From Methylobacterium gossipiicola (lineage in GTDB: Bacteria; Pseudomonadota; Alphaproteobacteria; Rhizobiales; Beijerinckiaceae), in contig NZ_FOPM01000020.1 in assembly GCF_900113485.1 (NCBI RefSeq), positions 1 to 64,000 on the forward strand: a stretch of DNA of 64,000 nucleotides, in the 5' to 3' direction. The translations under genes were made by a program, and so were the position numbers. Numbering within the stretch: the first letter of the stretch is position 1; each line of letters opens with the position of its first letter. Positions 1 through 7,351 of the stretch are shown piece by piece. Below the pieces are notes generated by a model, which was not told where the DNA came from, did no database searches, and saw only the letters and a list, made by a program, of their open reading frames with translations.

Positions 1-68
1 AGCACATCGAAGGAGAGGACGAGGCGGGCGACGGGGCCGGCGAAATCACCGGCGAAGCGGTGGTGTAA
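1..68 (+). CDS. C-terminal end of an upstream gene, probably DNA gyrase subunit A
   Basis: The open frame enters from outside the window (codons begin at position 3) and ends at TAA 66-68. The last 21 residues are acidic and glycine-rich, ending in GEAVV. Such an acidic tail is common at the end of alphaproteobacterial GyrA. The neighbouring coaD and cyclophilin genes match the usual gyrA-coaD-ppi order of Rhizobiales. The identity is inferred from synteny only, because no catalytic part is visible. A strong hairpin follows directly. Confidence 0.45.
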   Translation, partial: HIEGEDEAGDGAGEITGEAVV

Positions 69-80
69 GCGCGAGCGAAA

Positions 81-107
81 CAGGCCCGCCCGTCTCCGGC
101 GGGCCTG
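81..107 (+). terminator. Hairpin terminator after the partial gyrA-like gene
   Basis: A perfect 10-bp inverted repeat (81-90 with 98-107) encloses a 7-base loop. It lies 13 bases after the stop codon. No clear T-run follows, so termination may be weak or factor-assisted. It also lies just beyond the 3' end of the opposing diguanylate cyclase gene. Confidence 0.65.
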
Positions 108-150
108 TCGTCGAAGATCATCCCCCGCTCAACGGCAGGCCGGAAACGGC

Positions 151-1287
151 TCAGGCGGCGAGGGCCGAGGCGACGTAACAGCGGTCCTTGCCCTTTGCCT
201 TGGCCTCGTAGAGGGCCGCGTCCGCTGCGGAGAGCAGATTCGCCAGGTCGGAGCCGTGTTCGGACGCCAGGGCGAGGCCGATACTGACGCCGATCCGGAC
301 GGTCCGATCCGAACCCAGCGCATATGGCACCGAGACCTGTTCTCGCATCCGCTCGGCGAAAGTCAGGAGCGCGGAACGTGAATCTTCATCCGTGAGCACG
401 ACGAACTCGTCGCCGCCGAGGCGCGCGAGGAGATCGCCCGGGCCGAGGCGATTGCGTAGGCGGTCGGCCACGGCCTGAAGCAGCATGTCGCCCGCCGCAT
501 GGCCATGGACATCGTTGACGGCCTTGAAGCCGTCGAGGTCGAGGAAGAACAACGCCTTGTTTTCTCCTGGCTGCCCTCCCATCGCCGCCATGAGGCCAGC
601 CCTGTTCAACAGGCCGGTCAGACTGTCGTGCTGGGCTCGGAATGCGTTCTCACGCTCGGCCCGCATGGTGGTGACGAGCATTCGGTTCAGGCGGAAGCCG
701 GCGATGCTCATGCTCACGAGGTAGAACGGAGCTTGGATAAGGACGATGAGCATGATCGGCTCGCCGGAAAACGGAACGGCCAGCACGCCCGGGGCGAACG
801 CGGTGATGATCATCACAGCCACGAGGCGCGGAGCTCCGAAATTCCGGAAGGCGATTCCGCCCACGACGGCAGCGGATGACATGCCGATCAGGCCGGTCAC
901 GACCCAATCCTGATGCAGGAAGCTGACAAACAGGCCGTATCCGAGACTCGCGGCCCAGGCGAGACCGAGCAGGATGTAGAGGTCCGTCGGCGTCTCACGC
1001 CGTTGCGCCGCCGCCCGCCTTGCGGCGATCAGGAGCCCCACACGCAGCGCGCAGATGAGAACGTCCACGGCGCACCAAATCAGAAACTCCGGACGCGGGA
1101 TGCGATAGGCGACGCAGGCCGATACGAGCAGCGTGTTGACGACAGCTCCGGCGAGAAGCGGCAGGGTGCCGAACAAGCTTCGGATCAGTGCGATGTGAAT
1201 TTCTGTCGGGACATCAGGGCCGGCATTCGTGAGCCAACGGATGAGCCGCCACCGCGGCGGACTGTACATCCATGTCTGGTCGCGCAT
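151..1287 (-). CDS. Membrane-bound diguanylate cyclase (GGDEF)
   Basis: This gene encodes a 378-residue enzyme that would make cyclic di-GMP from two GTP. The first ~200 residues hold about six hydrophobic segments, so the N-terminus is an uncharacterised membrane sensor. A GGDEF domain follows, starting near the HDSLTGLLNRAG motif, with the intact signature RLGGDEF at about residues 289-295. The place of the inhibitory RxxD site just upstream reads GPGD, so product inhibition through that site is probably lost. No EAL domain is present. The ATG at 1287 starts MRDQTW; an in-frame Met at residue 7 is an alternative. The gene stands alone, divergent from coaD. Confidence 0.9.
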   Translation of the reverse strand: MRDQTWMYSPPRWRLIRWLTNAGPDVPTEIHIALIRSLFGTLPLLAGAVVNTLLVSACVAYRIPRPEFLIWCAVDVLICALRVGLLIAARRAAAQRRETPTDLYILLGLAWAASLGYGLFVSFLHQDWVVTGLIGMSSAAVVGGIAFRNFGAPRLVAVMIITAFAPGVLAVPFSGEPIMLIVLIQAPFYLVSMSIAGFRLNRMLVTTMRAERENAFRAQHDSLTGLLNRAGLMAAMGGQPGENKALFFLDLDGFKAVNDVHGHAAGDMLLQAVADRLRNRLGPGDLLARLGGDEFVVLTDEDSRSALLTFAERMREQVSVPYALGSDRTVRIGVSIGLALASEHGSDLANLLSAADAALYEAKAKGKDRCYVASALAA

Positions 1288-1647
1288 GATCTATCCAAAA
1301 CTTTGCGAATACCGGATTTGTCTTTTCAAATCGATGCGCCATAGCTCAAGCTCTGAACACAACATGACCGATGAACGAATCTCATTAAAATAGTCCTGAT
1401 TTATGTGAATCAATGCACGCCAACGCGCCTATCCCGGGGCGAGACGCGGCGCGTATCCAATGCGCAAGGAGCCCTGGTCGAGGAACGTGTGTTCAGTCGG
1501 CCGGCCTGCGAGGCGGACACGCTCCGTCCGAAGGTCAGGCGCGCCAAACTAGGCACGTTGAAAAGCGACGGGCAGCCGAGGGCGATCCGCATCGATCCCG
1601 CCGGGCAAGGTTTCACTCAAGCGCGAAATGCTCTACCTCGGGTCGCG
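1288..1647. other. 360-bp intergenic region between the diguanylate cyclase and coaD
   Basis: The stretch nearest the cyclase gene (about 1290-1410) is clearly more AT-rich than the genes around it, as expected for divergent promoters. I could not define convincing -35/-10 boxes. The frame of coaD stays open upstream to 1405, but that extension looks unlike protein and the conserved CoaD start lies at 1648. No RNA gene was seen. Confidence 0.5.
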
Positions 1648-2148
1648 ATGATCCGCACCGCGCTCTATGCCGGCTCCTTCGACCCGGTCACAAACGGACA
1701 CCTCGACGTCATCCGTCAGGCGTGCCGCCTCGTGCAGAACCTGGTCATCGCCATCGGGGTGCATCCGGGCAAGACGCCGATGTTCACCGCCGAGGAGCGC
1801 GCCGATCTCCTGCGCGCCACCTGCACGCCGCTCGCCCAAGCGGAGAATGCGCGTTTGGAGATCGTGTCGTTCGACGACCTCGCCGTGACGGCCGCGCGGC
1901 GCCACGGCGCGACCCTGTTCATCCGGGGTCTGCGCGACGGCACCGATCTCGACTACGAGATGCAGCTCGCGGGCATGAACGGCGCCATGGCGCCGGAAGT
2001 CCAGACGGTGTTTCTACCGGCCTCCACCGGCGTCCGGCCCATCACCGCGACCCTGGTTCGGCAGATCGCCGCCATGGGCGGCGACGTCTCCCCCTTCGTG
2101 CCGGCCCTGGTCGCCGAGCGCCTGTCCACCCGCTTCGGTCGCGCCTGA
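1648..2148 (+). CDS. coaD: Phosphopantetheine adenylyltransferase
   Basis: CoaD transfers AMP from ATP to 4'-phosphopantetheine, the fourth step of coenzyme A synthesis, in the cytoplasm. The 166-residue product has the usual family length. It begins [18 protein letters not shown], which holds the nucleotide-binding TxGH-type motif (TNGH), and it carries the C-terminal family segment [10 protein letters not shown]. The ATG at 1648 was chosen because family members start directly with this beta strand; the frame is open upstream but unrelated in character. The gene is followed 38 bases later by an exported prolyl isomerase. Confidence 0.95.
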   Translation: MIRTALYAGSFDPVTNGHLDVIRQACRLVQNLVIAIGVHPGKTPMFTAEERADLLRATCTPLAQAENARLEIVSFDDLAVTAARRHGATLFIRGLRDGTDLDYEMQLAGMNGAMAPEVQTVFLPASTGVRPITATLVRQIAAMGGDVSPFVPALVAERLSTRFGRA

Positions 2149-2186
2149 TCGCGCCGGCCCATTCAAGACGAATGAGAGAGAGTTCC

Positions 2187-2744
2187 ATGCCGTTCGGATT
2201 CAACCGCCGCCTCGCCCTCTTGGGGATCGCCGCCCTCGTTGCCTTCGCGCCCACGGCCCAGGCCGCCGACGAGAACACCGTGTTCCTCGACACCAAGGAC
2301 GGGCGCGTCACCATTGAACTGCGGCCGGATCTCGCCCCGAAGCACGTGGCCCAGCTCAAGACCCTGATCAAGCAGGGCTTCTACAACGGCCTCAAGTTCC
2401 ACCGCGTCATGGACGGCTTCATGGCCCAGACCGGCGATCCGCGCGGCAACGGCACCGGTGGCTCGAACCTGCCGAACATTCCGGCCGAGTTCTCCCAGAC
2501 TCCGTTCCGTCGCGGCACCCTCGGCATGGCCCGGGCGAGCGATCCGAACTCGGCGAACTCGCAGTTCTTCATCTGCCTCGCCGACGCGCCGTTCCTCAAC
2601 GGGCAATACACGGTCATCGGCGTCGTCTCGTCGGGCATGGAGGCCGTCGACAAGATCAAGAAGGCCGCCCCCGGTGCGCCCGGCGGCGCCGTGCAGGACC
2701 CCGACAAGATCGTGAAGATGCAGATGGCACAGGGCGCCAAGTAG
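2187..2744 (+). CDS. Exported cyclophilin-type peptidyl-prolyl cis-trans isomerase
   Basis: The 185-residue protein is a cyclophilin that speeds cis-trans isomerisation of Xaa-Pro bonds. Residues 1-24 form a signal peptide (hydrophobic LALLGIAALVAF, cleavage after AQA), so it acts in the periplasm. Cyclophilin motifs are present: FHRVMDGFMAQTGDP and NSQFFICLADAPFLNGQYT. The ATG at 2187 has a purine-rich GAGAGAG ribosome site just upstream; an in-frame ATG at 2172 is less well placed. It is a close paralogue of the cytoplasmic copy at 3247, and a TonB/TolA-like gene lies between them, so the three probably form one operon. Confidence 0.93.
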   Translation: MPFGFNRRLALLGIAALVAFAPTAQAADENTVFLDTKDGRVTIELRPDLAPKHVAQLKTLIKQGFYNGLKFHRVMDGFMAQTGDPRGNGTGGSNLPNIPAEFSQTPFRRGTLGMARASDPNSANSQFFICLADAPFLNGQYTVIGVVSSGMEAVDKIKKAAPGAPGGAVQDPDKIVKMQMAQGAK

Positions 2745-2759
2745 TATCGGGACGGCGGC

Positions 2760-3242
2760 GTGCCGGGGTTTCGGCAGCGTATGGCCGTCCTCGCCCTCGT
2801 GGCGTGGAGCGGCCCGGCTCTGGCCGCGCCCCCGACGGGGCCACTGACCTTGCCCGAAACCCTGCGGGGAACCGTGCAGGTTCCGCAGCCCGCACAGGGG
2901 ATGGCGCAAGGTCCGGGCGCTCCGGTCGACACCCTGAAGGCCCTCTACCCGGCGCTCGCCGCTTGCTGGACCGTACCGGAGGGCCTCGCTCGCTTCGAGC
3001 GCACCGAGATTACGGCCCGATTCGCCCTTCGCCGGGACGGATCGGTCATCGGAACCCCGCGCATCACCTTCGCAACGGAAGGCGGCGACGGCCGGGCCCG
3101 CGCCCTGCTGGCGGAGGCTGCCGTCGCGGCGGTCCGGCGCTGTACGCCCGCGCGGGTCACGCCCGCCCTGGGGGCGGCCATCGCGGGGCGCCCCATCGCG
3201 CTCCGCTTCATCCATCTCGGACCCAGAGGACAAGGAATCTAG
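2760..3242 (+). CDS. Periplasmic protein with TonB/TolA C-terminal-like domain
   Basis: The gene encodes a small exported protein of up to 160 residues. A hydrophobic segment ending ALAAPP near residues 8-23 looks like a signal peptide. The C-terminal half (about residues 60-155) has a conserved Trp after a Cys (ACW), an alternating RFALRRDGSVIG strand pattern and a second Cys. This resembles the C-terminal domains of TolA/TonB-type periplasmic proteins. The start is uncertain: GTG at 2760 or ATG at 2781, the latter placing the signal peptide at the very N-terminus. It sits 15 bases after one cyclophilin and 4 bases before the other, which suggests co-expression. Function is unknown. Confidence 0.65.
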   Translation: MPGFRQRMAVLALVAWSGPALAAPPTGPLTLPETLRGTVQVPQPAQGMAQGPGAPVDTLKALYPALAACWTVPEGLARFERTEITARFALRRDGSVIGTPRITFATEGGDGRARALLAEAAVAAVRRCTPARVTPALGAAIAGRPIALRFIHLGPRGQGI

Positions 3243-3246
3243 AGCC

Positions 3247-3705
3247 ATGGCAGATAACGAGACCATCACCCTCGAGACCACCAAGGGCCGCGTCGTCATC
3301 GGCCTGCGCCCCGACCTCGCCCCGAACCACGTCGAGCGTTTGAAGACGCTCGCGGCGCAAGGCTTCTACGACGGCGTGCCGTTCCACCGCGTCATCGACG
3401 GCTTCATGGCCCAGACGGGCGACCCCACGGGCACCGGCTCGGGCGGTTCGGACCTCCCCGATCTCAACGCCGAGTTCAATGCCGAGCCGCACGTGCGTGG
3501 CATCTGCTCCATGGCCCGCACCAACTTCCCGCACTCGGCCAATTCGCAGTTCTTCATCTGCTTCGGCGATGCCCGCTTCCTCGACAAGCAGTACACCGTC
3601 TGGGGCAAGGTCACGGAGGGCATGGACGTCGTCGACACCCTCAACAAGGGCGAGCCGCCGCGCTCCCCCGACAAGATCGTCAAGGCGACCGTCGGCACCG
3701 CCTGA
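3247..3705 (+). CDS. ppiB: Cytoplasmic cyclophilin-type peptidyl-prolyl cis-trans isomerase
   Basis: This 152-residue cyclophilin has no signal peptide and starts MADNETITLETTKGRV, so it works in the cytoplasm on Xaa-Pro bonds. It shares the FHRVIDGFMAQTGDP and NSQFFICFGDARFLDKQYT motifs with the exported paralogue at 2187, and the length matches bacterial PpiB. It is the last gene of the coaD-ppi group and is followed by a strong terminator hairpin. The close similarity of the two isomerases suggests a local duplication, after which one copy kept or gained a secretion signal. Confidence 0.93.
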   Translation: MADNETITLETTKGRVVIGLRPDLAPNHVERLKTLAAQGFYDGVPFHRVIDGFMAQTGDPTGTGSGGSDLPDLNAEFNAEPHVRGICSMARTNFPHSANSQFFICFGDARFLDKQYTVWGKVTEGMDVVDTLNKGEPPRSPDKIVKATVGTA

Positions 3706-3729
3706 GGCGCGCCGGGACATTCCAGAATG

Positions 3730-3763
3730 AAGGCCCGCACGATCCTCGTGCGGGCCTTTCTTC
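3730..3763 (+). terminator. Rho-independent terminator after ppiB
   Basis: A perfect 11-bp stem pairs 3730-3740 with 3748-3758 around a 7-base loop, followed by a T-rich tail (TTTCTTCATTT). It ends the coaD-ppiB transcription unit. Confidence 0.85.
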
Positions 3764-3796
3764 ATTTCAGAGCCCGGTACGGGAGCGAATGAACCG

Positions 3797-4681
3797 ATGA
3801 ATCCCGCGACACTTCCCCCGCGCGATCTCCTGCTGGCGCTCGCCGTGGTGGCGGTCTGGGGCAGCAACTTCGTCGTGATCCGCATCGGACTCGACCACCT
3901 GCCGCCCCTGCTGTTCGCGGGCCTTCGGTTCGCCCTCGCGGCCCTACCGGGCGTGTTCCTGCTGCCGCGGCCCGCCGCGTCCTGGCGCAACCTCGCGGCC
4001 TACGGCCTTCTCATCGGCGCCGGGCAGTTCGGCCTGCTGTTCGTCGCCCTGCGTGGAGACATCGCGCCCGGCCTCGCCTCCCTGGTGGTGCAGGTGCAGG
4101 TGTTCTTCACCATCGGCCTGTCCATGTGGCTGACGGGTGAGCGCGTGCGCGGCGACCAATGGGTGGCGCTGGCCCTCGCGGTCTCCGGCATCCTCGTCAT
4201 CGCGCTCCACACCGACGCCACCACCACGCCCCTCGGGCTCGGCCTCGTGCTCCTGGCGGGCTTCAGCTGGGCCGCCGGCAACATGGTGGCGCGGGCGAGC
4301 GGCGTGCGCAGCATGCTGTCCTATGTGATCTGGGCGAGCCTGTTCTCGGCGCCGCCGCTCCTCGCCCTGTCGTTCCTCCTGGAGGGCTGGGACGCCATCC
4401 GCGACGGGGTGATGCGGGCCGATGCGGCGACCTGGGCCGCCGTGCTGTGGCAGGCGGTCGGCAATGCCCTGTTCGGCTATGCCGCCTGGGGATGGCTGCT
4501 CGCCCGCCATCCGGCCGCCCTCGTTACGCCCCTGGCCCTGCTGGTCCCGGTCTTTGGCATGGGTGCGTCCGCCCTGTGGCTCGGCGAGCCCCTGCCGCCA
4601 TGGAAGATCGGCGCGGCTCTGCTCGTCCTCGGGGGCCTCGCCCTCGGGGTCCTGTATCCGCGCTGGCGACGCCTGCCGTGA
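3797..4681 (+). CDS. EamA/DMT-family inner-membrane transporter
   Basis: The 294-residue protein consists almost entirely of hydrophobic helices, about ten in two repeated EamA halves. This is typical of the drug/metabolite transporter superfamily. The N-terminal half begins LALAVVAVWGSNFVVIRIG, with the conserved WGSNF signature of the family. The substrate cannot be read from sequence; family members export amino acids, metabolites or drugs. The gene has its own start after the ppiB terminator and converges on mobA with a 5-bp gap. Confidence 0.88.
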   Translation: MNPATLPPRDLLLALAVVAVWGSNFVVIRIGLDHLPPLLFAGLRFALAALPGVFLLPRPAASWRNLAAYGLLIGAGQFGLLFVALRGDIAPGLASLVVQVQVFFTIGLSMWLTGERVRGDQWVALALAVSGILVIALHTDATTTPLGLGLVLLAGFSWAAGNMVARASGVRSMLSYVIWASLFSAPPLLALSFLLEGWDAIRDGVMRADAATWAAVLWQAVGNALFGYAAWGWLLARHPAALVTPLALLVPVFGMGASALWLGEPLPPWKIGAALLVLGGLALGVLYPRWRRLP

Positions 4682-4686
4682 CGGAG

Positions 4687-5301
4687 CTATGAGCCCGCGA
4701 GGTAGGCTTCGGCCTGGGCGAGGTCGTCCGGCGTGTTCAGGTTCCAGAACGGATCGACGGGCGCGGCGGCCCAATCCACCGCCACCGCCCCCTGCTCGCG
4801 CAGGAAGCCGCCGACCCGCCGCTCATTCCGATCGACGAGGTATTCGCGCAAGGCCGTCCGAAGGGCGACGGGCCACAGTGCCACGGTGAAGTGCTCGCGC
4901 CCGTTCGAGGCCGCCATGGCGATGGGAGCCGCGCGCGCGGCCTCGGCCAGGCGGGCGACGAGGTCGAGGGGCAGGAACGGCGCGTCCCCGGTGATGCTCG
5001 CCACCTGCGCGATCCCGGGATGTTCGGCAGCGGCGTGATCGAGGGCCGCGAGAACCCCCGCCAGGGGACCGGCATGATCCGGAACGTCATCGGGCACGAT
5101 TCGCCCGGGGAACGGCCCGAACCGGGACGGGTCGCCGTTGGCATTGAGGATCAGGCCCGTGCCGCATTGCGGCGCGAAGCGCCCCACCACCCGGTCGAGG
5201 AGCGTACGGCCGGCAAGCGACCGCAGGGGCTTGTCGCCCCCGCCCATGCGCCGCGACAGGCCCCCGGCGAGGACAACGCCGAGAATGCCGTTTCTCGGCA
5301 C
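4687..5301 (-). CDS. mobA: Molybdenum cofactor guanylyltransferase
   Basis: MobA links GMP to molybdopterin to make the bis-MGD cofactor of molybdoenzymes. The product is 204 residues and begins MPRNGILGVVLAGG, running into the nucleotide-binding loop GLSRRMGGGDK. A GDAPFLP motif follows around residue 105 as in related transferases. The start is a GTG whose first base overlaps the TAG stop of mrp (TAGTG), so translation is probably coupled to mrp. The frame is open far upstream through mrp, but that part is only a shadow. Confidence 0.9.
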   Translation of the reverse strand: MPRNGILGVVLAGGLSRRMGGGDKPLRSLAGRTLLDRVVGRFAPQCGTGLILNANGDPSRFGPFPGRIVPDDVPDHAGPLAGVLAALDHAAAEHPGIAQVASITGDAPFLPLDLVARLAEAARAAPIAMAASNGREHFTVALWPVALRTALREYLVDRNERRVGGFLREQGAVAVDWAAAPVDPFWNLNTPDDLAQAEAYLAGS

Positions 5302-6437
5302 TACTCGAAGACGATGCGCGGAGCCGCGCGGGTCGCGGGCGCGCCGTTGAGGTTGGTCCAGAGCTTGGCGGCGATGTCGCGGTAGACCTTGGCCTGCGGC
5401 CCGTCCGGATCGACGGCCACCACCGGACGCCCGGCATCCGAACTTTCGCGGATCGTCATGTTGAGGGGAATCTCGCCGAGGAACGGCACGTCGAGGCGTG
5501 CCGCCTCGTCGCGGGCGCCGCCATGGCCGAAGATGTGCGAGGCATGTCCGCAATTCGGGCAGACGAAGGTCGCCATGTTCTCGATGACGCCGAGGATCGG
5601 CACCGAGACCTTGCGGAACATGGTGACGCCGCGCCGGGCGTCGATGAGGGCGAGATCCTGCGGCGTCGAGACGATGACGGCGCCCGACAGGGGTGTCGCC
5701 TGCGCCATGGTGAGCTGGGCGTCGCCGGTGCCGGGCGGCATGTCGACCACGAGGATGTCGAGGTCGCCCCAGGCCACCTCGCGCAGCATCTGCGTGATGG
5801 CCGACTGCACCATGGGGCCACGCCAGATCATCGCCGTCTCGGCCTCGATGAGGAAGCCGATGGACATGACCTTGATGCCGTAGCCCTCCATGGGGGCGAG
5901 CATGCGCTCCTCGATGACCCGGGGCTTGCCGGACAGGCCGAACAGCTTCGGTACGGACGGGCCGTAGATGTCGGCATCGAGCAAACCGACCTTCAACCCC
6001 TGCGCGGCGAGCGCCAGGGCGAGGTTGCAGGCCGTCGTCGACTTGCCGACGCCGCCCTTGCCGGACGCCACCGCCACGATGTGACGAACGCCCGGCAGGG
6101 CAGGCCCGGTGCGGGGCGGCGGGGGGGCGGCCGGGCGGCCGGGGGCGGGCGGCTGGGGCGCCTGCCCCTGCGCCGGATGGTTGGGACCGCGCTCCGAGGT
6201 CAGGCTCGCGAAAACGCCCGATACCCCAGGGGTCGCCAGAATCGCTCCCTCGGCCTGGCGGCGGATCGGCTCGAACCGCTCCGCCTCGCTCGGATCGATG
6301 AGGATCGAGAACATCACCCGGCCGTTCGGATCGACCACCACCTGGGACAGGCGGCCCGAGGCCGGGAGCGTGGTGCCGCCGGCATCGACGGTAACGGTCG
6401 ACAGGGTCTTGAGGACATCGTCGCGGGTGATCGCCAC
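5301..6437 (-). CDS. mrp: Mrp/ApbC family iron-sulfur cluster carrier ATPase
   Basis: The 378-residue protein belongs to the Mrp/NBP35 P-loop ATPases that bind and pass on 4Fe-4S clusters. An N-terminal MIP18-like domain covers about residues 1-85, followed by a Pro/Ala-rich linker. The P-loop domain starts at HIVAVASGKGGVGKST, with the deviant Walker A motif of the family. The cluster-binding CxxC is present as CPNCGH in the C-terminal third. The TAG stop overlaps the mobA start by one base. Pairing an Fe-S carrier with a molybdenum-cofactor enzyme is chemically sensible, since many molybdoenzymes carry Fe-S clusters. Confidence 0.93.
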   Translation of the reverse strand: MAITRDDVLKTLSTVTVDAGGTTLPASGRLSQVVVDPNGRVMFSILIDPSEAERFEPIRRQAEGAILATPGVSGVFASLTSERGPNHPAQGQAPQPPAPGRPAAPPPPRTGPALPGVRHIVAVASGKGGVGKSTTACNLALALAAQGLKVGLLDADIYGPSVPKLFGLSGKPRVIEERMLAPMEGYGIKVMSIGFLIEAETAMIWRGPMVQSAITQMLREVAWGDLDILVVDMPPGTGDAQLTMAQATPLSGAVIVSTPQDLALIDARRGVTMFRKVSVPILGVIENMATFVCPNCGHASHIFGHGGARDEAARLDVPFLGEIPLNMTIRESSDAGRPVVAVDPDGPQAKVYRDIAAKLWTNLNGAPATRAAPRIVFE

Positions 6438-6585
6438 GCTCGGGCTCCTTCGGGGCAGGGGGCGGGTCGGCCCGGATACGATTGCTCGGCACGCCGACCG
6501 GATCGGAGGTCAGGCGAACCTGTCTGCCACGGGACAGCATGACGGGGCAGGGAGCGCAAGCCCACGGCACGCGGCCGATCGGCGC

Positions 6586-6610
6586 GAAACCAATACGAAG
6601 CTCGTCCGTT
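6586..6610 (+). promoter_or_regulatory. Possible EcfG-type general stress promoter
   Basis: GAAAC at 6586-6590 and CGTT at 6607-6610 are spaced by 16 bases. The known alphaproteobacterial EcfG consensus is GGAAC-N16/17-CGTT, so there is one mismatch. It lies about 80 bases upstream of a gene of the general-stress PPOX family. The motif is short and could be chance. Confidence 0.35.
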
Positions 6611-6690
6611 GAGCCCACGAAGCCGCCGGCAGCTTCCGTTCCGGGAAGTCACCGCGGCACACATCGCATTCAAGTCGGAGAGTCCAACCC

Positions 6691-7194
6691 ATGCATCAGG
6701 GCAACCACCGCGATCACGAGGGCGCCAAGAAGCTCTTCGCCCTCATCAAGGACATCAAGGTCGCGATGATGACCACCGCCGATCCGGATGGAAAGCTCTA
6801 CAGCCGGCCGATGTGGTGCCAGGACGCGGACGAGAACGGCGATCTGTGGTTCTTCACCAAGCTGCACTCGCCCAAGACAGCCGAGATCAGCAAGGACAAT
6901 CAGGTCAACCTCGCCTATTCCGATCCGTCGAGCCAGACTTACGTCTCCGTCGCCGGCAAGGCCGAGATCGTCACCGACCAGTCCGTCATCGACTCGAAGT
7001 GGAGCGAGAGCATGAAGACTTGGTTCCCCAACGGGAAGGAGGATCCGGAGGTTGCGCTGCTCCGCATCCACCCGGAGAAGGGCGAGTACTGGGACAGCCC
7101 CAACGCCACGGCCCTGCACATCTACGGCTACCTCAAGGCGGCACTGACCGGCGAGTCGCCGAAGACCGAGACCAAGAAGGTCGATCTCGCCTGA
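6691..7194 (+). CDS. Pyridoxamine 5'-phosphate oxidase-fold protein, general stress family
   Basis: This 167-residue cytoplasmic protein has the split-barrel flavin-binding fold of the pyridoxamine-phosphate-oxidase superfamily and is close to the general stress protein 26 group. Characteristic parts are the MTTADPDGKLYSRPMW segment near residues 27-42, a LWFFTKLHSPK strand-loop, and an NVNLAYSDP-like segment (residues QVNLAYSDPSS). The C-terminus is hydrophilic and Lys-rich. The real ligand is unknown; flavin, F420 or haem binding occur in relatives. It is monocistronic, with a stress-type promoter candidate upstream and a strong terminator downstream. Confidence 0.85.
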   Translation: MHQGNHRDHEGAKKLFALIKDIKVAMMTTADPDGKLYSRPMWCQDADENGDLWFFTKLHSPKTAEISKDNQVNLAYSDPSSQTYVSVAGKAEIVTDQSVIDSKWSESMKTWFPNGKEDPEVALLRIHPEKGEYWDSPNATALHIYGYLKAALTGESPKTETKKVDLA

Positions 7195-7220
7195 CCGCAC
7201 GCGCAGGTTCTTGCTTGTCG

Positions 7221-7252
7221 AGGGCAGTCACCCACAGGGTGGCTGCCCTTTT
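7221..7252 (+). terminator. Rho-independent terminator
   Basis: A 13-bp stem with one G-U pair joins 7221-7233 with 7237-7249 around a 3-base loop and is followed by TTTT. It closes the stress-protein transcript. Confidence 0.85.
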
Positions 7253-7351
7253 GCCGTTCCCCGATCGCAGGTGCGATTGACTTTGCGGCGAAGCCCATGC
7301 GCTCAATGCGGGCGAGCGGGCAGGGGGACCCGCGTCGGACCGTGACCGACC

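Noticed and set aside
1405..1647. N-terminal extension of CoaD by 81 residues
   Set aside because: CoaD starts directly with the [14 protein letters not shown] strand. The upstream residues lack conservation features and include no plausible domain.
5302..6618. Extension of the mobA frame upstream through mrp, as if it were one large fusion protein
   Set aside because: The upstream part is in a different frame from the conserved Mrp protein and reads as Arg/Pro/Gly-rich shadow. MobA itself begins at the GTG that overlaps the mrp stop.
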